A stretch of DNA of 14,269 bases from CBFCZU01 sp965602635. Its GTDB lineage: Bacteria > Planctomycetota > Phycisphaerae > SM23-33. Below are positions 1 through 6,950 of the stretch, in pieces (position 1 is the stretch's first letter; each line of letters starts with the position of its first letter). The notes beneath the pieces were generated by a model that made no database searches, had not been told where the DNA came from, and was given only the letters and a program-made list of their open reading frames with translations. The stretch lies in the NCBI GenBank assembly GCA_965602635.1, contig CBFCZU010000104.1, forward strand, positions 1 to 14,269, in the 5' to 3' direction. The position numbers and the translations under genes are program-made.

Positions 1-45
1 CAAAGGGCGGCCCCTTAGCAATCGCTAGTTATGCCCCCGGCGTCG

Positions 46-62
46 ACCCCCCCGCGGGGTTT
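46..62 (+). terminator. weak hairpin, possible terminator of an upstream gene
   Basis: Five base pairs (ACCCC with GGGGT, 46-50 and 56-60) close a five-base loop, followed by only three T residues. It could end a gene lying off the left edge: one forward frame closes at the TAG at 26-28, but too little of it is visible to call a gene. A different frame stays open from base 3 into the AMMECR1 gene, but the good ribosome site at that gene's ATG argues against an N-terminal extension. The short T tract makes this a weak call. Confidence 0.2.
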
Positions 63-155
63 GTCGCCCGCCCGTGTTTAAAAAACCGGGCCAGTAACCC
101 ATGCAACCCGCCGGCGGCGGTGTTATCATTCAGCCGGAATCGAAAGGGACACGTC

Positions 156-737
156 ATGGCCATATCGGACGAGGATCGAGCGGCGCTGCTCAAGCTGGCC
201 AGGCAGTCGGTGGCCGCGGCGGCGGGCGGCGGGCCTGCGGAGGACCTGGCCGGGGTCGCCCGGGCCGCCACGGAGGGCGAGGGGCTGCTCAGCCAGAGGC
301 GCGGCTGCTTCGTGACGCTCACCAACGCCGGGCGGCTGAGGGGGTGCATCGGCACCTTCCACCCGCAAAGGCCGCTGGCAGAGCAGATCATCGAAATGGC
401 CGCCGCCGCCGCTCACGACCCGCGCTTCACCTTCGACCCGGTCACGCCCGCCGAGATGGATGACCTCGCCATCCAGCTCTCGGTCCTGAGCGAGCTGGAG
501 GAGATCGCCGACCCGCTCGACATCGAGCTGGGCGTCCACGGGATCTACGTCGTCGGCGGCAGCGGGTCCGGATGCTTCCTGCCGGAGGTCGCCACAGACA
601 CCGGCTGGAGCAAGGAGGAGTTCCTCTCACAGTGCTGCTCCGGCAAGGGGGGCCTGTCGCCCGACGCCTGGCGCGACGGCTCGGCCAAGGTGTACACCTT
701 CACCAGCGAGAAGTTCTCGGGCCGGCAGGCGGAGTGA
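156..737 (+). CDS. amrA: AMMECR1-domain protein (AmmeMemoRadiSam system protein A type)
   Basis: 193 residues, a stand-alone AMMECR1 domain. The diagnostic LRGCIG motif is at residues 61-66, followed by a conserved DPRF (88-91), a GCFLPEV segment (139-145) and the C-terminal aromatic region ending near residue 187. The family is widespread and its biochemical role is unsettled. In bacteria it is often found with a MEMO1-like protein and a radical SAM protein (AmmeMemoRadiSam), but neither partner is in this window; they could lie to the left. I chose the ATG at 156 because an AAAGGGA ribosome site lies 6-7 bases upstream. A GTG at 120 in the same frame has no such site. No signal peptide, so a cytoplasmic protein. 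The gene converges with tadA across 27 bases. The family call is firm; the symbol and the function are tentative. Confidence 0.9.
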   Translation: MAISDEDRAALLKLARQSVAAAAGGGPAEDLAGVARAATEGEGLLSQRRGCFVTLTNAGRLRGCIGTFHPQRPLAEQIIEMAAAAAHDPRFTFDPVTPAEMDDLAIQLSVLSELEEIADPLDIELGVHGIYVVGGSGSGCFLPEVATDTGWSKEEFLSQCCSGKGGLSPDAWRDGSAKVYTFTSEKFSGRQAE

Positions 738-746
738 CGAGCGCGG

Positions 747-760
747 CGCGCGGCCGCGCG
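747..760. other. 14-base perfect palindrome between convergent genes
   Basis: An uninterrupted G/C palindrome (CGCGCGGCCGCGCG) fills half of the 27-base gap between the stop codons of the AMMECR1 gene and tadA. It could fold on transcripts from either strand and slow polymerase, but there is no T tract on either side, so it is not a standard intrinsic terminator. Chance is possible in such GC-rich DNA. Confidence 0.35.
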
Positions 761-764
761 GGGC

Positions 765-1244
765 CTACTTCTTGCCCGCCGCCCGCTGGCGGGTGAAGAA
801 GTCCGAGAGCAGCTCCGCGCACTGGTCGGCGAGGACCCCGCCGACGACCTCCACGCGGTGGTTCAGCCTCTCGTCGGTGCAGATGTTGTAGAGCGTCTCC
901 ACGGCCCCGGCCTTTGGGTCGGCGGCGCCGTAGATGAGCCGGTCGAGTCGCGCCAGCACAATGGCGCCGGCGCACATGCAGCACGGCTCGAGCGTGACGG
1001 CCAGCGTGCAGCCGGTGAGCCTCCAGTCTCCGACGGCGGCGGCGGCAGCGCGGATGGCGAGCATCTCGGCGTGGGCGGTGGGGTCGGCGTCGGCGGCGCG
1101 GCGGTTGTAGCCGCGGGCGATGATCTCGCCACCGCGGGCGACGACCGCCCCGATGGGCACCTCCCCCCCCGCCTGGGCGATGCGAGCCTCGGCGAGCGCC
1201 TCGCGCATCAGCGACTCGAACTCGTTGTGGGCCTGGGCGGTCAC
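765..1244 (-). CDS. tadA: tRNA-specific adenosine deaminase TadA
   Basis: 159 residues, the usual TadA size. The enzyme converts adenosine-34 to inosine in the anticodon of tRNA-Arg(ACG), allowing wobble decoding, and acts in the cytoplasm. The zinc deaminase signature is complete: HAE at residues 58-60 (zinc His58, proton-shuttling Glu60) and PCCMCAGA at 87-94 (zinc Cys88 and Cys91). The C-terminal part has the helical tail, with a DFF motif at 148-150, found in tRNA deaminases rather than in free cytidine or guanine deaminases. The start is a GTG with AGGGA five bases upstream. An ATG at 1255 is out of frame. It lies 30 bases downstream of nadE on the same strand, so the two are probably co-transcribed. 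A guanine deaminase of the same fold is the main alternative, but the size and motif spacing fit TadA better. Confidence 0.93.
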   Translation of the reverse strand: MTAQAHNEFESLMREALAEARIAQAGGEVPIGAVVARGGEIIARGYNRRAADADPTAHAEMLAIRAAAAAVGDWRLTGCTLAVTLEPCCMCAGAIVLARLDRLIYGAADPKAGAVETLYNICTDERLNHRVEVVGGVLADQCAELLSDFFTRQRAAGKK

Positions 1245-1274
1245 GGTCCCTTCATCGCCTCCACGGTGAGATCC

Positions 1275-2879
1275 TCACTGCCAATCGCGCCGGCAGGCGA
1301 TGGGCATCCGCCGCCACGGACCCAGCGGCGGCGAGGACACCCGCAGCACGGGCGGCGTCTGGCGGCGCTTGTGCTCGGACGACGCGACCATCTCGGCCAC
1401 CCGCCGCACCACGTCGGCGTCGAACCCCTCGGCTGCGATCTCCTCGACGCTCCGGCCCTGCTCGAGGTAGCGCAGCAGGATCGCGTCGAGCACCTCGTAC
1501 GGCGGCAGCGTGTCCTGGTCCGTCTGGTCGGGCCTCAGCTCGGCGCTGGGAGGCCTGGAGATGATGCGCTCGGGTATGCGCCGCCCGCCCTCGTTCAGGT
1601 GCCGCGCCAGCTCGCAGACCGCGGTTTTGGTCAGGTCGCCGATGACCGCCAGTGCGCCGCAGGTGTCGCCGTAGAGGGTGCAATATCCGGTCGCCAGCTC
1701 GCTCTTGTTCCCGGTGGCCAGGGGCAGGTGTGCGGCGGCGTTGGAGAAGGCCATCAGCAAGTCGCCTCGGATGCGGGCCTGGACGTTCTCGTCGGTGGTC
1801 CCCGGCCGGTCGGGCGGCAGGTGGGCCTCGAACGCCCGCTCGAAGGCGGCGTGCATCGGCTCGATCGGCACCGTCGCCAGGCGGAGGCCCAGGTTGCCGG
1901 CGAGCGCCTTGGCGTCGGCGAGGCTTTCGCCGCTGGTGTAGCGCGACGGCATCACCACCGCCAGCACGTTATCGCCTCGGAGGGCATCGGCGGCGATGGC
2001 GGCCACCACGGCCGAGTCGAGCCCGCCCGACAGGCCCAGCACCACCGACTGAAAGCCGCACTTGCGGACGTAATCCCGCAGGCCCAGCTTCAGGGCGGCG
2101 GCGAGCTGGGCCGTTTGCTCGCCCACCGGCTCGCATCGCCCCGGCGGCGCGTCGGTATCGACGAGCAGCAGGTCCTCCTCGAAGGCCTTGGCCCTGGCCA
2201 GCAGCGTCCCGTCGCCCCCGGCGGCCAGGCTGGCGCCATCGAACACCAGCTCATCGTTGCCGCCGACCTGGTTGACGAAGATTACCGGGCGGCCGCAGAG
2301 GCGGGCCAGGCGGCAGAAAGACTCCTGGCGGGCGGGCGAGCCGCCCACGCGGAACGGAGCGGCCGACATGCTCACGACGATTTCGGCGCCCGCCTGGCGG
2401 AGTCGCTGCCCCGCATCGGGCCCGGGGAAATTCTCGCAGATGGACACGCCTATCTTCCGCCCGCCGACCTCCAGCAGCTCGGGCGCCGCGCCCGGGCGGA
2501 AGTAGCGGGTCTCGTCGAAGGCGTCGCAGGCCGTCAGCTTCGTCTTGACGTGTACGGCCGCGAGCTTGCCGCCGGCCAGCAGGGCCGCCGCGTTGACCAG
2601 CACCCGGGGGGCGGCCTCCTCCGCCGGCTGGGCGAACCCCACCAGCGCGGCCACGTTCCCGCACCGCCCGGCCAGCTCCTCGACGGCCCGCACGGAAGCG
2701 GCCGCCAGCTTGGGATCGGCCAGCAGGTCACCCGGCGGGTAGCCGATGAGCGACAACTGCCCGAAGACGACCAGCTCGGTGCCGGCCGCCTCCGCCCGCT
2801 CGATGCAGTCGGCGATCTTCCGGCCGTTGCCGGCGACGTCGCCGACAGTCGGGTTGACCTGGGCCAGGGCGATCTTCAT
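1275..2879 (-). CDS. nadE: NAD+ synthetase, two-domain (glutaminase plus synthetase) form
   Basis: 534 residues. It makes the last step of NAD synthesis, amidating deamido-NAD with ATP. Residues 1-250 form the nitrilase-fold glutaminase domain and about 260-534 the synthetase domain. The synthetase part looks intact: P-loop SGGLDS (284-289), TGNKSELATGYCTLYGD (389-405) and a DLTK segment (415-418). In the glutaminase part Lys112 and nucleophile Cys148 are present, but the residue normally Glu in the FxELSLxGYPP motif is Gln41 (codon CAG, 2757-2759). The flanking LPxY and ASPF motifs are also altered (LTAC at 115-118, AAPF at 173-176). The protein may therefore depend on free ammonia or use another base. 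I chose the ATG at 2879, where homologues start (MKIALAQ). The frame stays open upstream to 3350 but that is non-coding. An ATG five codons upstream (2894) lacks a ribosome site. Upstream of tadA in a probable operon. Confidence 0.93.
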   Translation of the reverse strand: MKIALAQVNPTVGDVAGNGRKIADCIERAEAAGTELVVFGQLSLIGYPPGDLLADPKLAAASVRAVEELAGRCGNVAALVGFAQPAEEAAPRVLVNAAALLAGGKLAAVHVKTKLTACDAFDETRYFRPGAAPELLEVGGRKIGVSICENFPGPDAGQRLRQAGAEIVVSMSAAPFRVGGSPARQESFCRLARLCGRPVIFVNQVGGNDELVFDGASLAAGGDGTLLARAKAFEEDLLLVDTDAPPGRCEPVGEQTAQLAAALKLGLRDYVRKCGFQSVVLGLSGGLDSAVVAAIAADALRGDNVLAVVMPSRYTSGESLADAKALAGNLGLRLATVPIEPMHAAFERAFEAHLPPDRPGTTDENVQARIRGDLLMAFSNAAAHLPLATGNKSELATGYCTLYGDTCGALAVIGDLTKTAVCELARHLNEGGRRIPERIISRPPSAELRPDQTDQDTLPPYEVLDAILLRYLEQGRSVEEIAAEGFDADVVRRVAEMVASSEHKRRQTPPVLRVSSPPLGPWRRMPIACRRDWQ

Positions 2880-2889
2880 CTCGCCGACA

Positions 2890-2917
2890 ATCATACGCGC
2901 AGCGGCCCGCGCCACAA
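2890..2917 (-). promoter_or_regulatory. candidate nadE promoter
   Basis: On the minus strand a TATGAT (2890-2895) stands 16 bases after TTGTGG (2912-2917). The -10 matches five of six consensus bases and the -35 only three. If used, transcription would start within a few bases of the nadE ATG, giving a nearly leaderless message; this would fit the poor ribosome site (GGCGAG directly before the ATG). Weak match, so low confidence. Confidence 0.25.
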
Positions 2918-2934
2918 GGGCCGCCGCCGGGCAG

Positions 2935-2966
2935 TTGACATTCTCGGCGGCGCGCGCAAGGATAAT
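2935..2966 (+). promoter_or_regulatory. candidate promoter of the PHP metallohydrolase gene
   Basis: A perfect TTGACA (2935-2940) is followed by GATAAT (2961-2966) in the 175-base divergent intergenic region. The 20-base spacing is longer than the usual 16-18. The two AT-rich hexamers stand out from their GC-rich surroundings. A start near 2973 would leave a leader of about 80 bases before the ATG at 3055. I see no riboswitch-like structure in that leader. Confidence 0.35.
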
Positions 2967-3054
2967 CCCGCCAAGCCCAGGATGGAGAGGGCACCTCGCC
3001 GGCCGCGGGAGGGTCAGATCGCCCGGCCCTATCGCCTGATGAAAGGAAGCAGAC

Positions 3055-5610
3055 ATGCCCGCCGCAAAGGACGGACCGAGCACGAAACAGTTCAAGCCGC
3101 TGACGCTGAGGGGCAACGCCGACCTCGCCCGGCTGCGGCGGCGCGGCGTTTCGGAGGAGATGGCCGCCCGGGCCCCCCGCGCCCCCCGCGGGGCCTGCGT
3201 GGGGTGGGGAATCCCATTCAAGGTCGGCAAGGTGGTGCTGCTGACCGACAAGCCCGTCACCGTGAAGCTCGCGCCGATGAGGGCACAGTGGCTGGTCTTC
3301 GTGCACACCTCCGACATCCGCCCGCCCGAATGCAACGCCGACGGCTTCATCTCGCCAATGCGCGGCGTGGGGCAACTGGGCGAGCACGCGGCAGACTACG
3401 TCCTGATATACGCCGACGGCAGCGAGTGCCGCGAGTCCATCCGCCGCCGTCACCAGATCGGCGCCATCAACCGAATCTGGGGCGAGAACTGCTTCGAGGC
3501 GGTGGCGGCCGGCAAGCCGCATCCGCTGAGGTCCGGCTCGTGGGAGGTCAACCGCAACGACGCCTGGGGCCGCTTGCAGACCCGCGCCGACGCCAACGAC
3601 TCGCACCCCTGGACCAACTGGCTGTGGGCGTGGCAGAACCCGCACCCGCGAAAGGACATCGTCAGCGTTCGCTTTGAGCCGGCCGGCGGGAAGGGCGCCG
3701 CGGTGGTGATCTCCGCCCTGGCGGCGGGCAGGGCCTCGTCGCACCCGCTGCGCTGGGAGACTCGCCGCAAGGCCGTCCTCACGCTGCCCAAGGGAGCGAA
3801 GTTCGACCCGTCGCTGGACGAGACAGGCCAGCTCAAGCAGATAAGGCTGGACATGGGCCAGGTGGTCTCCGCCGTCGCCCGGACGATCTACCCGGACGCG
3901 AACTGGACGCGGACGTACAACAACAGGCTGCCCGAGGTTTCGCCGCGGGAGGTGCTGGTCGAATACACGGCCCACCCGGACGGGCGGTTCCACCTGCCCG
4001 GCGGCAGGACGGTCGCGGCTGCGAAGCTTTCCGGCCCGCTTCGGCCGGTGGCGCCCGCCACGCAGAAGGTGACGTTGCGGGCGGTGGAGAAACGCAGCGG
4101 CCAACCCGTCGCCGTCAAGCTCCACGTCCACGGGCAGGCGGGCGAGTACCTCGCCCCGGTTGACCGCCACCGGATAATCAACCCCGACTGGTTCCAGGAC
4201 TACAGCGTGGATTTCAGCCACCTGGGCGTGCACCACTGCACCTACGTCCCGGGCGAGACCACCATCAACCTGCCGCTGGGCAGAGTTTACATCGAGGTGT
4301 CCAAGGGCTTCGAGATCCGCCCGGTCCGCAAGGCCGTCCGCGTCACCCGGGCGACGCGCGAGATCACCGTCGAGATCGAGAAGGTCTTGCCCTGGCGCGA
4401 GGCCGGCTGGGTGAGCGCCGACACGCACGTGCACTTCCTCTCGCCGCCGTCGGCCCTGCTGGAGGGGGCCGGCGAGGGCGTCAACGTGGTCAACCTGCTC
4501 GCCAGCCAGTGGGGCGAGCTGATGACCAACGTGGGCGACTTCGACGGCAAGACCACCTACGGGTCGAGGGAGTCAGGCGGCGACGGCGAGTACCTCGTCC
4601 GCGTCGGAACCGAGAACCGCCAGCACGTGCTGGGGCACATCTCGCTGCTGGGATATGACGGCAGGATCATCGCCCCCATGACCACCGGCGGACCGGACGA
4701 ATCGGCCATCGGCGACCCCATCGAGCTGCTGCTGGCAGAGTGGGCCAGGCGGTGCAAGGCCCAGGGCGGGCTGGTCGTGCTGCCCCACTTCCCCAACCCC
4801 CGCGCCGAGAACGCCGCGTGCATCATCCGTGGCGAGATCGACGCCCTCGAGATGACCTCCTGGGGCAGCCTCTACGGCGGCATCAGCCCGTATTCGCTTT
4901 CCGACTGGTACCGCTACCTCAACTGCGGCTACCTGGTCCCCGCCGTCGGGGGGACGGACAAGATGTCGGCGACCACGGCCGTGGGCACCGTCAGGACGTA
5001 CGCCCGGATCAACCCGCACCGGGAGTTCGACTACCGGGCGTGGATGGACGCCGTCCGCCGCGGACACACCTTCGTCTCGTACGGGCCGCTGATGGAGTTC
5101 AGCGTCGAGGGCAAGCCGCCGGGCACGCGGATGAGCATGACCGCCGCCGGCGGAACGGTGGACGTGGCCTGGAAGCTCGCGTCGGTCACCGTGCCGATCT
5201 CGCGCGTCGAGCTGGTGGTCAACGGCGAGATCCGCGAGAGCCGCTCGGCCGGCCCGTGGGAAGATGAGGGAAGCTGGTCGGTCAAGCTCGACAAGAGCTC
5301 CTGGCTGGCGCTGCTGGTGCGCGGGCACTACCGCGACAAGCCGGAGATCATCGCCGCCCATTCCTCCCCGGTGATGGTAAAGGTGGCGGGCACGCCCTTC
5401 CTGGCGGCCGCCGACGCCCTGACCATCCTGGAGCAGATAGAAGGCGCCCTGGCCTACCTCGACACGGTCGGCACCCGCGCCGAGGCCGCCGCCTGCAAGC
5501 GGATGCGATTGATCCTGACGTCCGCCCACCGCGAGCTGCACAACCGCATGCACCGGGCCGGACATTACCACAAGCATAGCCCCGTGGACGACCACGCCGC
5601 CCACCACTGA
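3055..5610 (+). CDS. CehA/McbA-family PHP-type metallohydrolase, with N-terminal beta-rich region and His-rich tail
   Basis: 851 residues. The catalytic part begins near residue 450 with DTHVH (456-460), the first metal-binding motif of PHP-type phosphoesterases. Further likely ligands are His578 in LPHF (577-580) and Asp635 in GGTD (632-635). The arrangement resembles CehA/McbA proteins, named for carbaryl hydrolases, but most family members have no known substrate. The first 440 residues look beta-rich and rich in Trp; residues 335-440 resemble a carboxypeptidase-regulatory-like sandwich. A further beta region (680-780) and a helix lead to a tail with nine His in 27 residues (825-851). No signal peptide or membrane segment is visible, so it is probably cytoplasmic. 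The ATG has AAGGAAG 5-6 bases upstream. It shares a strand with the phosphatase gene 82 bases downstream, but I see no functional link. Family assignment fairly sure, substrate unknown. Confidence 0.75.
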   Translation: MPAAKDGPSTKQFKPLTLRGNADLARLRRRGVSEEMAARAPRAPRGACVGWGIPFKVGKVVLLTDKPVTVKLAPMRAQWLVFVHTSDIRPPECNADGFISPMRGVGQLGEHAADYVLIYADGSECRESIRRRHQIGAINRIWGENCFEAVAAGKPHPLRSGSWEVNRNDAWGRLQTRADANDSHPWTNWLWAWQNPHPRKDIVSVRFEPAGGKGAAVVISALAAGRASSHPLRWETRRKAVLTLPKGAKFDPSLDETGQLKQIRLDMGQVVSAVARTIYPDANWTRTYNNRLPEVSPREVLVEYTAHPDGRFHLPGGRTVAAAKLSGPLRPVAPATQKVTLRAVEKRSGQPVAVKLHVHGQAGEYLAPVDRHRIINPDWFQDYSVDFSHLGVHHCTYVPGETTINLPLGRVYIEVSKGFEIRPVRKAVRVTRATREITVEIEKVLPWREAGWVSADTHVHFLSPPSALLEGAGEGVNVVNLLASQWGELMTNVGDFDGKTTYGSRESGGDGEYLVRVGTENRQHVLGHISLLGYDGRIIAPMTTGGPDESAIGDPIELLLAEWARRCKAQGGLVVLPHFPNPRAENAACIIRGEIDALEMTSWGSLYGGISPYSLSDWYRYLNCGYLVPAVGGTDKMSATTAVGTVRTYARINPHREFDYRAWMDAVRRGHTFVSYGPLMEFSVEGKPPGTRMSMTAAGGTVDVAWKLASVTVPISRVELVVNGEIRESRSAGPWEDEGSWSVKLDKSSWLALLVRGHYRDKPEIIAAHSSPVMVKVAGTPFLAAADALTILEQIEGALAYLDTVGTRAEAAACKRMRLILTSAHRELHNRMHRAGHYHKHSPVDDHAAHH

Positions 5611-5692
5611 CCGCCGGCGGCATCGCCGTTGCACCGGGCCGCGGGGGCGATTAGATTGGCGGCGGAAGGAGGCCGCTGGGACACTCGCTGCG

Positions 5693-6949
5693 ATGGGAAA
5701 GCATGAGAAAGACAATGAGCTGGCGGACCTGCGGAAGGTCCTGAAGATCAGCCGGTCGATGGCGGCGATGGTGGACCTCGACAGCCTCCTGGGGCTGATC
5801 ATCATCCGGGCGATGGAGCTGCTCGACGCGGAGCGGGCGACGCTGTTCCTGTACGAGGAGGAGACGGACGAGCTTGTCAGCCGGATCGCGGCGGAGGAGG
5901 ACGAGATTCGCTGTCCGGCCGACCGCGGGCTGGCGGGCGCCGCCGCCAAGAGCGGCAAGACGGTCAACGTCGCCGACGCCTACGCCGACGAGCGGTTCAA
6001 CCCCGAGATCGACCGCCAGACCGGCTTCCACACGCGGAACATCCTGTCGGTCCCGCTGAAGGACTACGAGGGCTCGCTGGTCGGCGTGCTCCAGGTGCTC
6101 AACAAGCGCCGCGGGGCGTTCGAAGACTACGACATCATCCTCGCCGAGACGCTCGCAGCCCAGGCCGGCGTCGCCGTCCAGCGCGCCAGGCTCATCGACC
6201 ACTACCTCCGCAAGCAGGAGATGGAGCGGGCAATGCAGATCGCACGGGACATCCAGCGCGACCTGCTGCCCGGCTCGGACCCGGCGGTCGAGGGCTTCGA
6301 CGTGGCGGGATTCTCCAAGCCCGCCGACGAGACCGGCGGCGACACCTACGACTTCATGCCCCTGCCGGGCGGGCGGTGGATGATAGTCGTGGCCGACGCC
6401 TCGGGGCACGGCATAGGCCCGGCCCTGGTCGTCGCCACCACCCGGGCGATGCTTCGCGCCGTCAGCCTGCAGGGCGCGGGCCTGCCCGACGTGCTGGAGA
6501 CGGCCAACACGCTGCTCGCCGAGGACCTCGACGGCGGGCGGTTCGTGACGTGCTTCTTCGGCGTGCTCGACCCGGCCGCCGAGGCAATGACCTACGCCTC
6601 AGCCGGCCACGGGCCGATGCTATTCTACGACCGCAAGAGCGAACGCTTCACCCAGGTAAGGGCCACCGCCCTGCCGCTGGGCATCATGGCCGAAACGCGG
6701 TTCGAGGATGCCCCCACTCACCGGTTCGCCCCCGGTGATTTCGCGGCGATAACCACCGACGGTTTCTTCGAGGCCGCCAAGGCGTCCGGCGAGGAGTTCG
6801 GCGTGGAGCGGATGATGGAGCTGCTGGCCCGCGACCGCGACCTGCCCGCCGCCGACATGATCGCCAACCTCCGCCGGGCCGTGCTGGAGTTCACCGCCGG
6901 CGAGCCCCAGGCCGACGACCTGACGGCCGTGATCATCCGCCGCGTCTAA
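5693..6949 (+). CDS. GAF-domain PP2C-type (RsbU/SpoIIE) serine phosphatase
   Basis: 418 residues. A short N-terminal helix leads to a GAF sensor domain (about 29-165, with the typical GLAG, SVPL and GVLQVLNK elements). A helical linker (165-195) connects to a SpoIIE-type PP2C phosphatase domain (200-416). Metal-binding aspartates are all present: Asp217 in GGD, Asp235 in VADASGHG, Asp356 in TTDG and Asp408-409 in QADDLT. Enzymes of this type usually dephosphorylate an anti-sigma-factor antagonist (STAS protein) and so switch on a stress sigma factor; no STAS or anti-sigma kinase gene is in this window. The protein is soluble and the GAF ligand cannot be predicted. An AAGGAGG lies 20 bases before the ATG, too far for normal use, and no alternative in-frame start lies closer to it. 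The stop is one base from that of the convergent cyclase gene. Confidence 0.92.
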   Translation: MGKHEKDNELADLRKVLKISRSMAAMVDLDSLLGLIIIRAMELLDAERATLFLYEEETDELVSRIAAEEDEIRCPADRGLAGAAAKSGKTVNVADAYADERFNPEIDRQTGFHTRNILSVPLKDYEGSLVGVLQVLNKRRGAFEDYDIILAETLAAQAGVAVQRARLIDHYLRKQEMERAMQIARDIQRDLLPGSDPAVEGFDVAGFSKPADETGGDTYDFMPLPGGRWMIVVADASGHGIGPALVVATTRAMLRAVSLQGAGLPDVLETANTLLAEDLDGGRFVTCFFGVLDPAAEAMTYASAGHGPMLFYDRKSERFTQVRATALPLGIMAETRFEDAPTHRFAPGDFAAITTDGFFEAAKASGEEFGVERMMELLARDRDLPAADMIANLRRAVLEFTAGEPQADDLTAVIIRRV

Positions 6950-6950
6950 G

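Noticed and set aside
156..737. A complete AmmeMemoRadiSam locus
   Set aside because: Only the AMMECR1 protein is present; no MEMO1-like or radical SAM gene is in the window.
2880..3350. N-terminal extension of nadE by 157 codons
   Set aside because: It lies over the divergent promoter region and the start of the PHP gene, and NadE homologues begin at MKIALAQ.
858..3677. Long open frame (939 codons) on the plus strand, antisense to tadA and nadE
   Set aside because: Both minus-strand genes have clear family motifs; the plus-strand frame has Gly/Arg/Ala-rich composition typical of antisense frames in GC-rich DNA and runs into the PHP gene in another frame.
2728..4434. Long minus-strand frame antisense to the PHP hydrolase
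   Set aside because: Low-complexity Arg/Gly/Val/Asp composition, no recognisable domain, and it overlaps the N-terminus of nadE in another frame.
5611..5692. CCGCCGGCGG palindrome after the PHP gene, considered as a terminator
   Set aside because: Very short stem without loop room and no T tract follows.
4573..5967. Minus-strand frame of 464 codons opposite the PHP and phosphatase genes
   Set aside because: It crosses two genes with clear domains on the plus strand and has no recognisable motif.
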